Of a stretch of DNA of 64,000 bases, positions 8,776 through 18,260 are shown one piece after another. Origin of the DNA: Thalassospira sp. ER-Se-21-Dark. GTDB lineage: Bacteria; Pseudomonadota; Alphaproteobacteria; Rhodospirillales; Thalassospiraceae. The position numbers and the translations under genes are program-made. The stretch lies in contig NZ_VDEZ01000006.1 in NCBI RefSeq assembly GCF_017922435.1, positions 62,001-126,000 on the forward strand, given 5' to 3'. Within the stretch, counting starts at the first letter, position 1. Each line of letters opens with the position of its first letter. Under the pieces are notes generated by a model. The model had not been told where the DNA came from, did not search any database, and was given only the letters and a program-made list of their open reading frames with translations.

Positions 8776-9687
8776 ATGTCTGTTGATGTCATTTGCATTG
8801 GCGAAGCCATGGGCGAGATTTCATTCGACCCGACAGGAAACGCCAGCGTCAAGGTTGGCGGTGATACGTTTAATACTGCGGTCTATCTTGGTCGCCTTGG
8901 GATCAAGTGCGCCTTTGCCTCTGCGGTCGGCGAAGACCCGTTTGGTGAACAGATCCGGTCCGTGCTGAAAGACAACCACGTCAGTGATGCATTCCTGATC
9001 AGCACGGATACGGCAAATACCGGGCTTTATTCGATCACCAATCGCACGGATGGCGAACGATTTTTCCACTACTGGCGCAATCAGTCGGCCGCACGCCAAA
9101 CGATTTCACTGGCAAGCCCGGCCTACCTAAAGGCACTTGAAGATGCGCCCTGGCTGTATCTTTCCGGGATCAGCTTGCATGTGCTGGAAGATGACACCAC
9201 ACCTCTGTTCCAGACCCTTCAGGCCCACAAAGACAAGGGTGGCAAGATTGCCTTTGATGGCAATTTCCGCCCCAAGCTTTGGTCTGGCAAGGAAGATCAG
9301 GCGCGTGAGACATACGCCCGCATCACCGCCCTTGCCGATGTCATGATGCCGACGTGTGATGATGAACAGCTTCTTTGGGGCGATGAAACGGCGCAAGACA
9401 CCGTAAGCCGGATTGCCAAGCTGAGCCCTGCCCTGATTGTTGTCAAACAGGGGGAGCAAGGTTGCATGCTTTATGAAGGTGGGGAAACCCGGCATATTCC
9501 GATCCCGGAACCGATCACCCCGATTGATACGACGGCCGCCGGTGACAGCTTTAATGCAGGCTTTATGGCGAGCTTGCTTAAAGGACAGAACGGCGTGACA
9601 GCAACCCTTGCCGGACACAAGCTTGCCAGCAAGGTCATCACCCATCGCGGGGCAATCATTCCAGCCGAGATGATGGCAGACCTTTAA
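8776..9687 (+). CDS. PfkB-family sugar kinase, KDG kinase-like
   Basis: 303 residues. The PfkB signature near the end, IDTTAAGDSFNAGFMASLL, contains the catalytic Asp of the anion-hole motif; the N-terminal substrate part has GGDTFNTAVYLGRLG; HYWRNQSAAR and FDGNFRPKLW are typical of 2-dehydro-3-deoxygluconokinase. It would make KDPG for the Entner-Doudoroff route. It has a GGGAG ribosome site and is the second gene of the plus-strand pair, ending at a bidirectional terminator. Confidence 0.85.
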   Translation: MSVDVICIGEAMGEISFDPTGNASVKVGGDTFNTAVYLGRLGIKCAFASAVGEDPFGEQIRSVLKDNHVSDAFLISTDTANTGLYSITNRTDGERFFHYWRNQSAARQTISLASPAYLKALEDAPWLYLSGISLHVLEDDTTPLFQTLQAHKDKGGKIAFDGNFRPKLWSGKEDQARETYARITALADVMMPTCDDEQLLWGDETAQDTVSRIAKLSPALIVVKQGEQGCMLYEGGETRHIPIPEPITPIDTTAAGDSFNAGFMASLLKGQNGVTATLAGHKLASKVITHRGAIIPAEMMADL

Positions 9688-9715
9688 GCACCGAAACACA
9701 CCATTATCACAGCAA

Positions 9716-9744
9716 AAAGCCCGGCATTACGCCGGGCTTTATTT
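9716..9744. terminator. bidirectional terminator
   Basis: Arms AAAGCCCGGC (9716-9725) and GCCGGGCTTT (9731-9740), with T-rich continuation on both strands. It separates the convergent kinase and P-type ATPase genes. Confidence 0.85.
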
Positions 9745-9768
9745 GTTATTGCCTGTATTCTTTGTGAT

Positions 9769-12189
9769 CTATGCCTTGCGCAAGGCGATCAACAGTCTGA
9801 GCGAATTGATTGTCACCAGAACCGTCGCCCCGGTGTCGGCCAGAACAGCAAGCCAAAGACCGGTTAGGCCGGTGATCGATGTCACCAGAAAGACCGCCTT
9901 AAGCCCCAATGCAATCGTGATGTTTTCACGGATCACCCGGCGTGCCGCACGCGAAAGCTTCACCAGATTGACCACATCACCCAGCCGGTCCTTGACCGCC
10001 ACCGCATCGGCGGCCTCAAGCGCGATATCCGTACCCCCGCCAATCGCGATGCCCACATCGGCGGATTTCAATGCCGGGGCATCGTTGATGCCATCCCCGA
10101 CCATCGCGACCGGACCGGACCGTTTCGGATCATCCCGCAGTTCCGCCAAGGCATTCAATTTGTCTTCGGGCATCAGTTCGGCGCGATACTCCATGCCAAG
10201 CTCTGCGGCCATGCGTTTGGCAACCCGATCCGCATCGCCCGTTAACATCACAGGTGTGATGTTAAGCCTGTTAAGTTCGCCAAGCGCGTTCTTCGCGTCA
10301 CTGCGCGCCACATCGCGCAAGGCCAAGGCACCGATCACCTGCCCGTCTTTCAGGATCACGACGGAAGTGCTGCCGTCATCTTCTTGCGCGGTCAGCCAAT
10401 CGCCCATCTCGCCATCTGGCATACCGTTCAGACGTTTGGCCGAACCCACCTGATACAGCGCCCCGTCAATGCGGCCTTCGACACCGGCACCGGCGATGGT
10501 TCTGGCCTGTTCGACCACTGGCAGATCAAGATTGCGGTTTTCAGCAGCCGTGACGACAGCACGCGCAAGCGGGTGCGATGTGACGGCCTCAAGGGCGGCG
10601 GCAATCGTCAGAATACCATTCTCGCCATAACCATCGGCGGTTTTGATTGCGCTTAGTTTCGGCTTGCCTTCGGTCAGCGTACCGGTTTTGTCAAACGCCA
10701 TGGTGCGCACAGCCCCGATCAGCTCCAGCGCAGCCCCACCCTTGACCAGAAGACCGATCCTGGTCGCGCGTGCCAAGGCCGAGGTAACCGCCGCCGGGGT
10801 GGAGATCACCAGGGCGCAAGGGCAGCCAATCAGAAGCAGGGCCAGACCGCGATAAATCCATTCTTCCCACGCCTGCCCGAACAACAGCGGCGGGATCATG
10901 ACCGTGGCGAGCGCAAGCCCCATGATAATCGGGGTGTAGATGCGGGCAAACTTGGCAACAAAGCGTTCTACAGGTGCCTTGTGCTTTTCACTTTGCTCGA
11001 CCAGCTCAATCACTCGGTCCAGCATGGTTTGACCCGCCGCACGGGTTACGCGAATGCGGACCGGGCTGTCGGTAACAATCGCACCGGCAAAAACATCTGT
11101 GCCGACGTCGCTATAGACCGGGACCGACTCACCCGTCAGGTGGCTGTTGTCAATCTCGGCCACACCACTTTCAATCACGCCATCGGATGGCACCCGTTCG
11201 CCCGGGCGGACTTCGATGATGTCATCAACAACCAGATCACGCGGCGTCACGGTCTCAAAACCCGCATCGACGACACGCCGTGCCTGCTCCGGGGCAAGCT
11301 TCATCAGCGCCTTAACGCCGCTTCTGGCCCGTCCGGCAGCCACACCTTCAAGTCGCTCGCCAATGGCAAACAGCAAGACTACCATCCCGGCCTCAAGGCT
11401 TTCACCAATCGCCACAGCCCCGATGACGGCAACCGACATCAGAAGTTCGATCGAGAAGATCGCCCCGCTTTGCGCCAACCGCGCAGCCTTTTTCATCACA
11501 GGCAGCGCTGCCAAAAGGGACGCCACAGACATGGCGTATGGCAACGTCACCGGGAAAATCGCAGCAATCAGCCCGCCGAGTGCAAGGCAAGTGGCGGCAA
11601 AGGCGATTTCGTCATTTTCCGACGACCATGGCGCAAAGCGGCGCAGAAGGCTTTGTTTGGGTGCATTTTGCATATCATCAGCAGGATTCACTGCCGCGTC
11701 ATCGGCAGTACTCGAACCGCAACTGCTGCTCGCACAACAAGACGATTCGTTTGCCTTTGCAGCCGCCGGGGCATTCTTTTCCTGCGCCGGATATCCAAGC
11801 TTATTGAGCGTTTTGGTGATGTCTGCACGGGTTTCAGCGTGGGCTTCATCAATGCCAAGCGTCACGGTTTCGCGCATCATCGATACATCGATACATGAAA
11901 CCCCCTCAAACTTGCCAAGGGCGGTTTCGATCTTGGCAACACATGACCCGCAATCCATGCCAGTGACATGCCATTGGTAATGAACAATGTCCGTTTCATG
12001 GTTCTTGAGGATTTCCTGAAAGATGGAGGCATCATCTCCTTCGAGTGGCAGCGGGGTAGAAATGCCTTGACCGTCATCGGAAAAACTTTGATGTGGTATT
12101 GCCTTAGCAAGCGCATTGACTAACGCTTCCCGGCATTGAGCACAGGAACCTACCGTCGGCATATCCGCCCATTTCGCGATGAAAGACAT
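9769..12189 (-). CDS. heavy-metal P1B-type ATPase, Zn/Cd/Pb export type
   Basis: 806 residues from the ATG at 12189. Order: a short N-terminal CAQC element, one HMA metal-binding domain with MDCGSC (about residues 75-140), a Cys-rich linker (SSCCASSSCGSS), eight membrane spans, the TGES actuator motif, the CPC ion-binding motif in IGCPCALVIS, DKTGTLT phosphorylation site and GDGINDAPAL hinge. CPC plus this architecture indicates the ZntA/CadA class, which pumps Zn2+, Cd2+ or Pb2+ out of the cytoplasm. An SmtB/CzrA-like sensor gene lies 1.2 kb upstream, so zinc-responsive control is likely. Confidence 0.92.
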   Translation of the reverse strand: MSFIAKWADMPTVGSCAQCREALVNALAKAIPHQSFSDDGQGISTPLPLEGDDASIFQEILKNHETDIVHYQWHVTGMDCGSCVAKIETALGKFEGVSCIDVSMMRETVTLGIDEAHAETRADITKTLNKLGYPAQEKNAPAAAKANESSCCASSSCGSSTADDAAVNPADDMQNAPKQSLLRRFAPWSSENDEIAFAATCLALGGLIAAIFPVTLPYAMSVASLLAALPVMKKAARLAQSGAIFSIELLMSVAVIGAVAIGESLEAGMVVLLFAIGERLEGVAAGRARSGVKALMKLAPEQARRVVDAGFETVTPRDLVVDDIIEVRPGERVPSDGVIESGVAEIDNSHLTGESVPVYSDVGTDVFAGAIVTDSPVRIRVTRAAGQTMLDRVIELVEQSEKHKAPVERFVAKFARIYTPIIMGLALATVMIPPLLFGQAWEEWIYRGLALLLIGCPCALVISTPAAVTSALARATRIGLLVKGGAALELIGAVRTMAFDKTGTLTEGKPKLSAIKTADGYGENGILTIAAALEAVTSHPLARAVVTAAENRNLDLPVVEQARTIAGAGVEGRIDGALYQVGSAKRLNGMPDGEMGDWLTAQEDDGSTSVVILKDGQVIGALALRDVARSDAKNALGELNRLNITPVMLTGDADRVAKRMAAELGMEYRAELMPEDKLNALAELRDDPKRSGPVAMVGDGINDAPALKSADVGIAIGGGTDIALEAADAVAVKDRLGDVVNLVKLSRAARRVIRENITIALGLKAVFLVTSITGLTGLWLAVLADTGATVLVTINSLRLLIALRKA

Positions 12190-12258
12190 CCACAATCCCA
12201 AACAATCAAATTTCTATTCATATGTTAAGGTAAACGTATTTTGCAGGGTTGTCTCTGT

Positions 12259-12292
12259 CAAGAACATTCAAACAGGAATTTGAATGTTCTTG
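12259..12292. repeat. perfect 14-bp inverted repeat upstream of the metal ATPase
   Basis: CAAGAACATTCAAA (12259-12272) and TTTGAATGTTCTTG (12279-12292) around a six-base loop. It lies between the ATPase start and the sulfotransferase stop. It could be a terminator of the sulfotransferase gene, but neither side has a T-run; it could also be an operator, since its TTGAATGTTC core recalls the AT-rich inverted repeats bound by ArsR/SmtB proteins. Confidence 0.7.
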
Positions 12293-12318
12293 CTTCCAAA
12301 CATCATGTATTGAGGTCG

Positions 12319-13329
12319 TCAGGCATAGTCGTGGCGTGCCATCCATGCCTTCAGGTCTTCGGATATTGCGGCCTGTATATCACGATCACTCTCAGAGCGC
12401 CCGATATGCGCGGCATCACTCTTGACAAGCTGCGAATTGAATTCATTGGAAACATTGAGAAATTCGGCAAGCGTTTCCAGAGTTTTTTCTGGTTGCTCCA
12501 CCAAATCCTCCATCCGCACCGTCAAGGTCAAATGCTCAGGCAAAGCCTCAATCAGCTTTTCAGCTGCCAGCAAGTTGGAACAGATATACTGCTCAGCTAA
12601 TTTGACATCATTTGGGAACCAGACTTGCTTTACATAGGAGCTGATCGTATCGGCCGGTGACCGGATCATGTTGACAAACCGCATTTCCGGGAACAGTTCG
12701 GCAAGGAAATCTACCGCCAGAGAGTTCGATGGCGTATCATCGACCCAGCGCAGTTGCGATATAGTGCCGTAAAGATCGCACAGGAAGTCCCGGGCAATAT
12801 CCAACAATTCTGCTCGCTCAAACTGCTTCGTCACAAAAAACGGTTTCAGCAGTCCATCGGTATCAACAATCCCGTTCTGATCGATATGCACAGCCAGTTT
12901 TTTGACGAGCTCGTTCACGCACTTGTCATAGTTGTTAATCCCAAAGCCCTGCGCTATCGCGTGGACGGACCCACTTGCCTGAGGATTTTGTCGTTGCACA
13001 TACTCAAACGCCTGATGAAATGATGCACCATGCTCGTTCATACGGTTTTGCACCTGCTGGTTTAACGCTACGTCGCGAAAAGCCAGATTACGAAGCTTTT
13101 GGGCCCGCGCGTAAAAATGCAGAATTGCGAAATGACGCCTCATCAAATCGGGTATGCCGGACAGGTCACGTATCAGATCGCGCAATCCCGCACGTTCGAC
13201 AATGAGCTTGTTCTCGTGGACAGGCAGATGAAATGCGGGATGCGACCCGACTAAATCCCCCATGAGCGAGGTACCACTTCTACCGCTACCACCAACGAAA
13301 ACAGGCAACGACAATTGACTTTGGCTCAT
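12319..13329 (-). CDS. sulfotransferase family protein
   Basis: 336 residues from the ATG at 13329 (AGGAAAATT upstream). The N-terminus PVFVGGSGRSGTSLMGDLVG is the 5'-phosphosulfate loop for PAPS binding; a later RFVNMIRSPADTISSYVKQVW matches the 3'-phosphate-binding motif with conserved Arg and Ser. Such enzymes move sulfate to sugars or other acceptors. There is no PAPS-synthesis or polysaccharide gene nearby, and the gene splits a metal ATPase from its probable regulator, so it may be a later arrival. The acceptor is unknown. Confidence 0.8.
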   Translation of the reverse strand: MSQSQLSLPVFVGGSGRSGTSLMGDLVGSHPAFHLPVHENKLIVERAGLRDLIRDLSGIPDLMRRHFAILHFYARAQKLRNLAFRDVALNQQVQNRMNEHGASFHQAFEYVQRQNPQASGSVHAIAQGFGINNYDKCVNELVKKLAVHIDQNGIVDTDGLLKPFFVTKQFERAELLDIARDFLCDLYGTISQLRWVDDTPSNSLAVDFLAELFPEMRFVNMIRSPADTISSYVKQVWFPNDVKLAEQYICSNLLAAEKLIEALPEHLTLTVRMEDLVEQPEKTLETLAEFLNVSNEFNSQLVKSDAAHIGRSESDRDIQAAISEDLKAWMARHDYA

Positions 13330-13382
13330 AATTTTCCTGCATGCTTGTTTTGAGATGGCGCGAGACAAGAGTCATAGCACCC

Positions 13383-13817
13383 TCAATCATGTGTGACATG
13401 GGCAAAGGTATCGCGTACTACCCGCGAAATATGATCATCATCAATCTGATAAAGGATATGTCGCCCTCTACGCTCGGACGCGAGAATACGTTGGTCGCGC
13501 AAATGTCGCAAATGATGACTGCAAAGTGATTGCGACATATTCGTTGCCGCTGCCAATTCCGAAACAGTCTGGGGCTTTTCCATGCAGCGCAAAACAAGCT
13601 GAAGCCGCCCGGCATCCCCCAATAGGGAAAAGATTTTCGCTGCCGCCTCGACATCAGGCAAAGCCAAATTCGCGCCAACGGCCCGTGATGCATCGCGGGT
13701 GACGGCCTCGCCCTGTTCCGTGCTCAGACCAAGGCGGGCAGCCGCATCACATTCCTGGCAATCATCAGCATCGGTTGCGGGAACAGGCGTGCGAGGTTTT
13801 GTTTTGCTCTCTGACAT
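13383..13817 (-). CDS. ArsR/SmtB-family metal-sensing repressor, CzrA/SmtB zinc-site type
   Basis: 144 residues from an internal ATG (13817). Winged helix: TVSELAAATNMSQSLCSHHLRHLRD. The last helix carries D-x-H-x10-H-x2-H (from DDHISRVV to AHVTH), exactly the alpha-5 inter-subunit zinc site of SmtB/CzrA. An N-terminal DCQEC segment gives extra thiols as in CadC-like sensors. The natural target is the P1B ATPase beyond the sulfotransferase gene. Metal binding would release it from DNA. Confidence 0.87.
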   Translation of the reverse strand: MSESKTKPRTPVPATDADDCQECDAAARLGLSTEQGEAVTRDASRAVGANLALPDVEAAAKIFSLLGDAGRLQLVLRCMEKPQTVSELAAATNMSQSLCSHHLRHLRDQRILASERRGRHILYQIDDDHISRVVRDTFAHVTHD

Positions 13818-13994
13818 GGCGACTATTTTCCACGCCTGCCCGCACAAGGCAAGCGACACATAAAAATTCGCGCAAATCGCCGTCGCTTTCGGCAGGCCAG
13901 AAACAAACCTGATTGACTCATTTCGATAATTTATTCATGTTTTACATGAATTTTATAGCTTGATTCGGAATTCCCCTATTCAGGAGCCCCACAG

Positions 13995-14549
13995 ATGCCC
14001 TCCACCCAACACACTGATACGCTTAAGAATGTGCGCGCCATCAGCACCCTTCTTTACTGGGTCTGCGCGATTGCCATCATTTTTCAGATCCTGGTCGTGC
14101 CACTGGTCTGGTATGCGCCGGGCTGGGTCGAAGCCAGCACCAGTCAAATGACCGTCAGCCTTGCCGATCTGCACGCGCTCTCGGGTTGGCAGAAATACGT
14201 CACCATGGCGGTGATGATGATCCCGTCACTTGTTTTGGCCTATGGCCTGTATCGCTTGCGCAAGATGTTTGGTGCCTTCGCTCATAACGCCATTTTCCAG
14301 CCTGAACCTATCAGGCACCTCAAGGCATTTGGTATTGCCCTTCTGGCGCAAACCCTGATCAAACCGCTAACCGGTGCTGCCACCTCTGTCCTTGCGACTT
14401 TCCATCGCCCGGCAGGAGAACGGGTTCTGTCGATCGGGCTCAGTAATGCCGAGGCCAGCACGCTGTTTCTGGGCGGGCTGATCATTGTCATTGCCTGGGT
14501 ACTGGGCGAAGCCGCCCGCATTGATGACGAAAACCGGAGTTTCGTCTAA
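13995..14549 (+). CDS. DUF2975 membrane protein
   Basis: 184 residues with four predicted membrane spans (about 20-40, 70-90, 115-135, 155-175) and no recognisable catalytic motif. The layout, with a small XRE regulator overlapping its stop by one base, is the standard DUF2975 plus YozG-like pair found in many bacteria. The function is unknown; the pairing suggests the membrane protein and regulator act together. Confidence 0.8.
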   Translation: MPSTQHTDTLKNVRAISTLLYWVCAIAIIFQILVVPLVWYAPGWVEASTSQMTVSLADLHALSGWQKYVTMAVMMIPSLVLAYGLYRLRKMFGAFAHNAIFQPEPIRHLKAFGIALLAQTLIKPLTGAATSVLATFHRPAGERVLSIGLSNAEASTLFLGGLIIVIAWVLGEAARIDDENRSFV

Positions 14550-14758
14550 TGGGCATTATCGTTCGGCTGGACGTCATGCTGGCCACCCGCAAGATGAAGT
14601 CAAAGGACCTCGCCGCCCGGATCGGGATTAGCGAACAGAACCTGTCGCTTCTGAAGTCCGGCAAAGTGCGCGGTGTGCGATTTGAAACGCTATCGGCCAT
14701 TTGCAAGGAGCTCGATTGCCAACCCGGTGATCTTTTGGAATATGAAACCGACAGCTAG
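14549..14758 (+). CDS. small XRE/Cro-type helix-turn-helix regulator (YozG-like)
   Basis: 69 residues, almost entirely a helix-turn-helix: MKSKDLAARIGISEQNLSLL followed by the wing SGKVRGVRFETLSAICKELDC and a conserved QPGDLLEYE end. Start and DUF2975 stop overlap as TAATG, which implies translational coupling. Proteins of this kind usually repress their own operon. Confidence 0.88.
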   Translation: MGIIVRLDVMLATRKMKSKDLAARIGISEQNLSLLKSGKVRGVRFETLSAICKELDCQPGDLLEYETDS

Positions 14759-14766
14759 GAACACAT

Positions 14767-14798
14767 GCCGGAGGCGATCAGTTGCCTCCGGCCTTCCT
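14767..14798 (+). terminator. terminator after the DUF2975/XRE pair
   Basis: Stem GCCGGAGGC (14767-14775) with GCCTCCGGC (14784-14792), followed by a weak CTTCCT tail. Confidence 0.55.
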
Positions 14799-14888
14799 AA
14801 ATCCACGCTCGAATTATCCCGCCATGACTGATCTATCGCCTGCTTTGACAACGTAAGTCAGATACCGTTCTCAAAATCAGGATTTCCA

Positions 14889-15305
14889 GTGACTTACGAA
14901 TTAACCATTCTGGTTCTCAATGCGCTTCTGTGCCTGGCTTTCCCATGGGCCTATAATTATGCCTATGCCAAGCAGCCCGGTGTCGGAGGCAAGCGCCTGA
15001 TGGGCAACCGTGATTCCCTGCCCGAACGCACCGGGATGGCCGCACGCGGGGCACGTGCCCACCAGAACCATCTGGAAAACATTATTCCCTTTGCGATTAT
15101 CGTTCTCACTGCACATGTCATCGGTATGTCCAATAGTGTTACCGTTGCGTGTGCTGCCATATTCCTTGCGGCGCGCATTACGCATGCAGGTTTCTATCTT
15201 GCCGGTATCACGCGCGTTCCGGGGATCAATGGCGTGCGCTCGATTGCTTATTTCGTCAGCCTGTTTTCGATGCTGGTTTACGCGTCCCAACTGTTTTTGG
15301 CCTAG
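14889..15305 (+). CDS. MAPEG family membrane protein
   Basis: 138 residues, starting with GTG after CAGGA. Four membrane spans with the family segments ERTGMAARGARAHQNHLENIIPF and AARITHAGFYLAGITRVPGIN; the Arg/His/Glu run between spans 1 and 2 is the conserved MAPEG element. Family members include membrane glutathione transferases; bacterial ones are mostly uncharacterised. Single gene with its own upstream region. Confidence 0.85.
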   Translation: MTYELTILVLNALLCLAFPWAYNYAYAKQPGVGGKRLMGNRDSLPERTGMAARGARAHQNHLENIIPFAIIVLTAHVIGMSNSVTVACAAIFLAARITHAGFYLAGITRVPGINGVRSIAYFVSLFSMLVYASQLFLA

Positions 15306-15436
15306 GTCTCCGCAATAATCACATCCGCAATTGATCGCGTGCTTGCCGGGCGCTGTGAGTTTTGCCTTAATGAACGCCAATAATGCCGTGCACAAAGCAG
15401 TGGCAACAGGGAATGCTTCAGGAAAGGACGTTTTAC

Positions 15437-16195
15437 ATGACGCAGAAAGTCGCACTGGTAACCGGGGCCGCACGCGGGATCGGGCTTGCCACAACCAAAC
15501 TGTTTATCGATCAGGGCTGGAAAGTCGCCATGATTGATCGCGACGGACCGGAACTGGATGCTGCGTCAAAAACCGTTTCGGATGCGGCCTCGGCCTTTGA
15601 GTATGACGTCTCAGACCCCGCACAGGTTGACCAGATGGTCGATGCCGTGCTTTCGGCCTTTGGTCGGTTAGATGCTGTCGTCAACAATGCCGGTGTTGCC
15701 GACTTCCTGCCGGTCGAGGAAACCAGCTTCGCTACCTGGCGCCGGATCATGGAAACCAACCTTGATGGGGTGTTCCTTGTTTCGCAGGCGACCATACCAG
15801 CACTCAAGGAAACCAAAGGGGCGATTGTGAATATCGGCTCGATCTCGGGCCTTCGGGCATCGACGCTCCGTGTGGCCTATGGCACTTCAAAGGCAGCCGT
15901 CATTCACATGACCAAACAGCAGGCGGCCGAACTTGGCGAATATGGCATCCGCGCCAACTGCGTCTGCCCGGGCCCGGTCAAAACCAAACTTGCCATGGCA
16001 GTGCATTCGCCCGAAATTATCTCAGCCTATCTCGACGCCATGCCGCTGGGCCGCTATGGCACAGAAAATGAAATTGCCGAAGTGATCCACTTCCTGTGCT
16101 CAGACAAGGCAAGCTTCGTCACCGGCCAGATCGTTGCCGCCGATGGCGGGTTCGAAACCACCGGCGTTGGCCTACCCGCCCTTCGCAGAGAGTAA
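15437..16195 (+). CDS. short-chain dehydrogenase/reductase (SDR) family oxidoreductase
   Basis: 252 residues from the ATG at 15437 (AGGAAAGGACG upstream; the longer frame lacks a ribosome site). Classical SDR: TGAARGIG nucleotide-binding motif at residues 9-16, NNAG, catalytic Ser in NIGSISG and YGTSK active site. D37-type Asp in MIDRDG suggests preference for NAD(H). Substrate unknown; no pathway genes nearby. Confidence 0.9.
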   Translation: MTQKVALVTGAARGIGLATTKLFIDQGWKVAMIDRDGPELDAASKTVSDAASAFEYDVSDPAQVDQMVDAVLSAFGRLDAVVNNAGVADFLPVEETSFATWRRIMETNLDGVFLVSQATIPALKETKGAIVNIGSISGLRASTLRVAYGTSKAAVIHMTKQQAAELGEYGIRANCVCPGPVKTKLAMAVHSPEIISAYLDAMPLGRYGTENEIAEVIHFLCSDKASFVTGQIVAADGGFETTGVGLPALRRE

Positions 16196-16208
16196 AGGCC
16201 GCAATACC

Positions 16209-16361
16209 ATGCGCCCGCTTCGCCTGATCATTGCATTGACCGCCATATTGGTACTGTCGTCCTGCCTGACCTTCAACTGGCAGCGCAGCGTGCAACAGGC
16301 ATTGTCAAATGCATGTAATTCAACTGGCGACTGCGGGTCGGAAGGGCCAGGTTCGAACTAG
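16209..16361 (+). CDS. very small lipoprotein
   Basis: 50 residues. MRPLRLIIALTAILVLSSC is a lipoprotein signal with lipobox LSSC; the mature peptide of about 32 residues contains two further Cys (NACNSTGDCGS). It starts 13 bases after the SDR stop and may be co-transcribed. Function unknown. It is supported by the clean signal sequence and by the terminator placed directly after it. Confidence 0.6.
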   Translation: MRPLRLIIALTAILVLSSCLTFNWQRSVQQALSNACNSTGDCGSEGPGSN

Positions 16362-16370
16362 ACCAAAAGC

Positions 16371-16402
16371 AAAACGGCGCGCCCATTGGACGCGCCGTTT
16401 GT
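16371..16402. terminator. bidirectional terminator between small lipoprotein and guaA
   Basis: AAACGGCGCG (16372-16381) and CGCGCCGTTT (16391-16400); the minus strand continues TGCTTTTGG and serves guaA. Confidence 0.85.
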
Positions 16403-16422
16403 AGGTTCCGGTATCGGAAAAC

Positions 16423-17976
16423 CTATTCCCACTCAATCGTTCCCGGGGGCTTCGAAGTGAAGTCATAGGTGACACGGTTAATGCCGTTAACTTCGTTGAT
16501 GATCCGGTTGGCGATGCGGCCAAGCAGTTCCGGCGGGAACGGGAAGAAGTCGGCCGTCATGCCGTCGGTTGAGGTCACCGCACGCAAGGCGCACGCATAA
16601 TCATATGTACGACCATCACCCATGACGCCGACGGTACGGACTGGCAGCAGGACGGCAAACGCCTGCCAGATGGCGTCATAGAGGCCGGCATTGCGGATTT
16701 CTTCGAGATAGATCGCATCAGCCTTGCGGAGCACATCGAGTTTTTCACGCGTGATCGGCTGGCCCGGGATACGGATCGCAAGGCCCGGTCCAGGGAACGG
16801 GTGACGACCGACAAAGCTGTCAGGCAGGCCAAGTTCACGCCCCAAATCACGGACTTCGTCCTTGAACAGTTCACGAAGCGGCTCGACCAGCTTCATGTTC
16901 ATGCGTTCCGGAAGGCCGCCAACGTTGTGGTGTGATTTGATGGTGACCGACGGACCACCGGTGAAGGACACACTTTCGATCACGTCGGGATACAGCGTTC
17001 CCTGTGCCAGGAAGTCTGCACCACCGATTTTTTTGGCTTCTTCTTCGAATACTTCGATGAACAGACGGCCAATGGTTTTGCGTTTTACTTCCGGGTCGGT
17101 TTCGCCTTCGATGGCACCGATGAAAGTGTCAGACGCATCAACATGCACAAGCGGAATGTTGTAGTGATCGCGGAACAGGGTGACGACCTGATCGGCCTCG
17201 CCCGAACGCATGAAACCATGATCCACAAACACGCAGGTCAGCTGATCGCCAATCGCTTCGTGGATCAGAACCGCGGTAACGGAGCTGTCAACACCACCCG
17301 AAAGACCACAGATGACCTTACCATCGCCGACCTGTTTGCGGATTTTGTCGATCGCATCGTCTTTGTAGGCATTCATGGTCCAGTCGCCGGAACACCCGGC
17401 AACACCATGGGTGAAGTTCTTGAGAAGCTGCGCACCATGCGGGGTATGCACCACTTCCGGGTGGAACTGCACGGCATAGAATTTCTTGTCGTCATTGGCG
17501 ATGGCGGCAAACGGTGCGCCTTCGGATTTACCAACAACGCGGAAACCATCGGGCAGCGCATCAACGCGGTCGCCGTGGCTCATCCAGACCTGTTCGCGGG
17601 CACCCTCGGCCCAGACACCTTTGAAAAGATCGCAATCCTCGATCACATCGACAAAAGCACGACCGAATTCACGATGGTCAGAGGTCGCAACCTTGCCGCC
17701 CAGCTGATTGACCATGGTCTGCTGACCGTAGCAGATGCCCAGAACCGGCACGCCGAGCTCAAACACCTTTGCCGGTGCCGAGGGGGCCTTGTCCCAATGG
17801 ACAGATGCCGGACCGCCCGAAAGGATCACAGCCTTGGGGGCATATTCATCCAGGAACGCGTCCGAGATGTTGTTAAAAGGATGGATCTCGCTATAGACAC
17901 CGCTTTCGCGCACGCGACGTGCAATCAGCTGGGTGACCTGGGATCCGAAATCAATAATCAGCACGCGATCAGTCAT
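16423..17976 (-). CDS. guaA: GMP synthase (glutamine-hydrolysing)
   Basis: 517 residues, normal length. N-terminal class I glutamine amidotransferase with GICYGQQ (nucleophile Cys) and FHPEVVHT; central ATP-pyrophosphatase with the SGGVDSS P-loop; C-terminal dimerisation domain ending PPGTIEWE. It aminates XMP to GMP in the cytoplasm. guaB, the preceding pathway step, lies 2.2 kb upstream on the same strand, with rsmB between. Confidence 0.98.
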   Translation of the reverse strand: MTDRVLIIDFGSQVTQLIARRVRESGVYSEIHPFNNISDAFLDEYAPKAVILSGGPASVHWDKAPSAPAKVFELGVPVLGICYGQQTMVNQLGGKVATSDHREFGRAFVDVIEDCDLFKGVWAEGAREQVWMSHGDRVDALPDGFRVVGKSEGAPFAAIANDDKKFYAVQFHPEVVHTPHGAQLLKNFTHGVAGCSGDWTMNAYKDDAIDKIRKQVGDGKVICGLSGGVDSSVTAVLIHEAIGDQLTCVFVDHGFMRSGEADQVVTLFRDHYNIPLVHVDASDTFIGAIEGETDPEVKRKTIGRLFIEVFEEEAKKIGGADFLAQGTLYPDVIESVSFTGGPSVTIKSHHNVGGLPERMNMKLVEPLRELFKDEVRDLGRELGLPDSFVGRHPFPGPGLAIRIPGQPITREKLDVLRKADAIYLEEIRNAGLYDAIWQAFAVLLPVRTVGVMGDGRTYDYACALRAVTSTDGMTADFFPFPPELLGRIANRIINEVNGINRVTYDFTSKPPGTIEWE

Positions 17977-18260
17977 CGGGCCGTATCTCCGTCGAAGATT
18001 GGGTTGCGCCGTACATACGCCAAACCATCGTGATGGGCAACCCGGCGCAGATGGTCCCCCAACGATGCATTCAAAAAACTTGTCTTGTTGTTACGGGTGT
18101 CGCGGTGCAATTGCGGCGGATTTGCGCGCAGAGCACCCCGAAAACCCCACAATTGGTCCCTTTTTTCCGCGCAATGGGCGCGCAGTATCTGAGCTAACGG
18201 AACGCGGGAAACACCGCGTCCAAGCACGAGCATCAAACGATTAATCAACGCAAGGGACAC

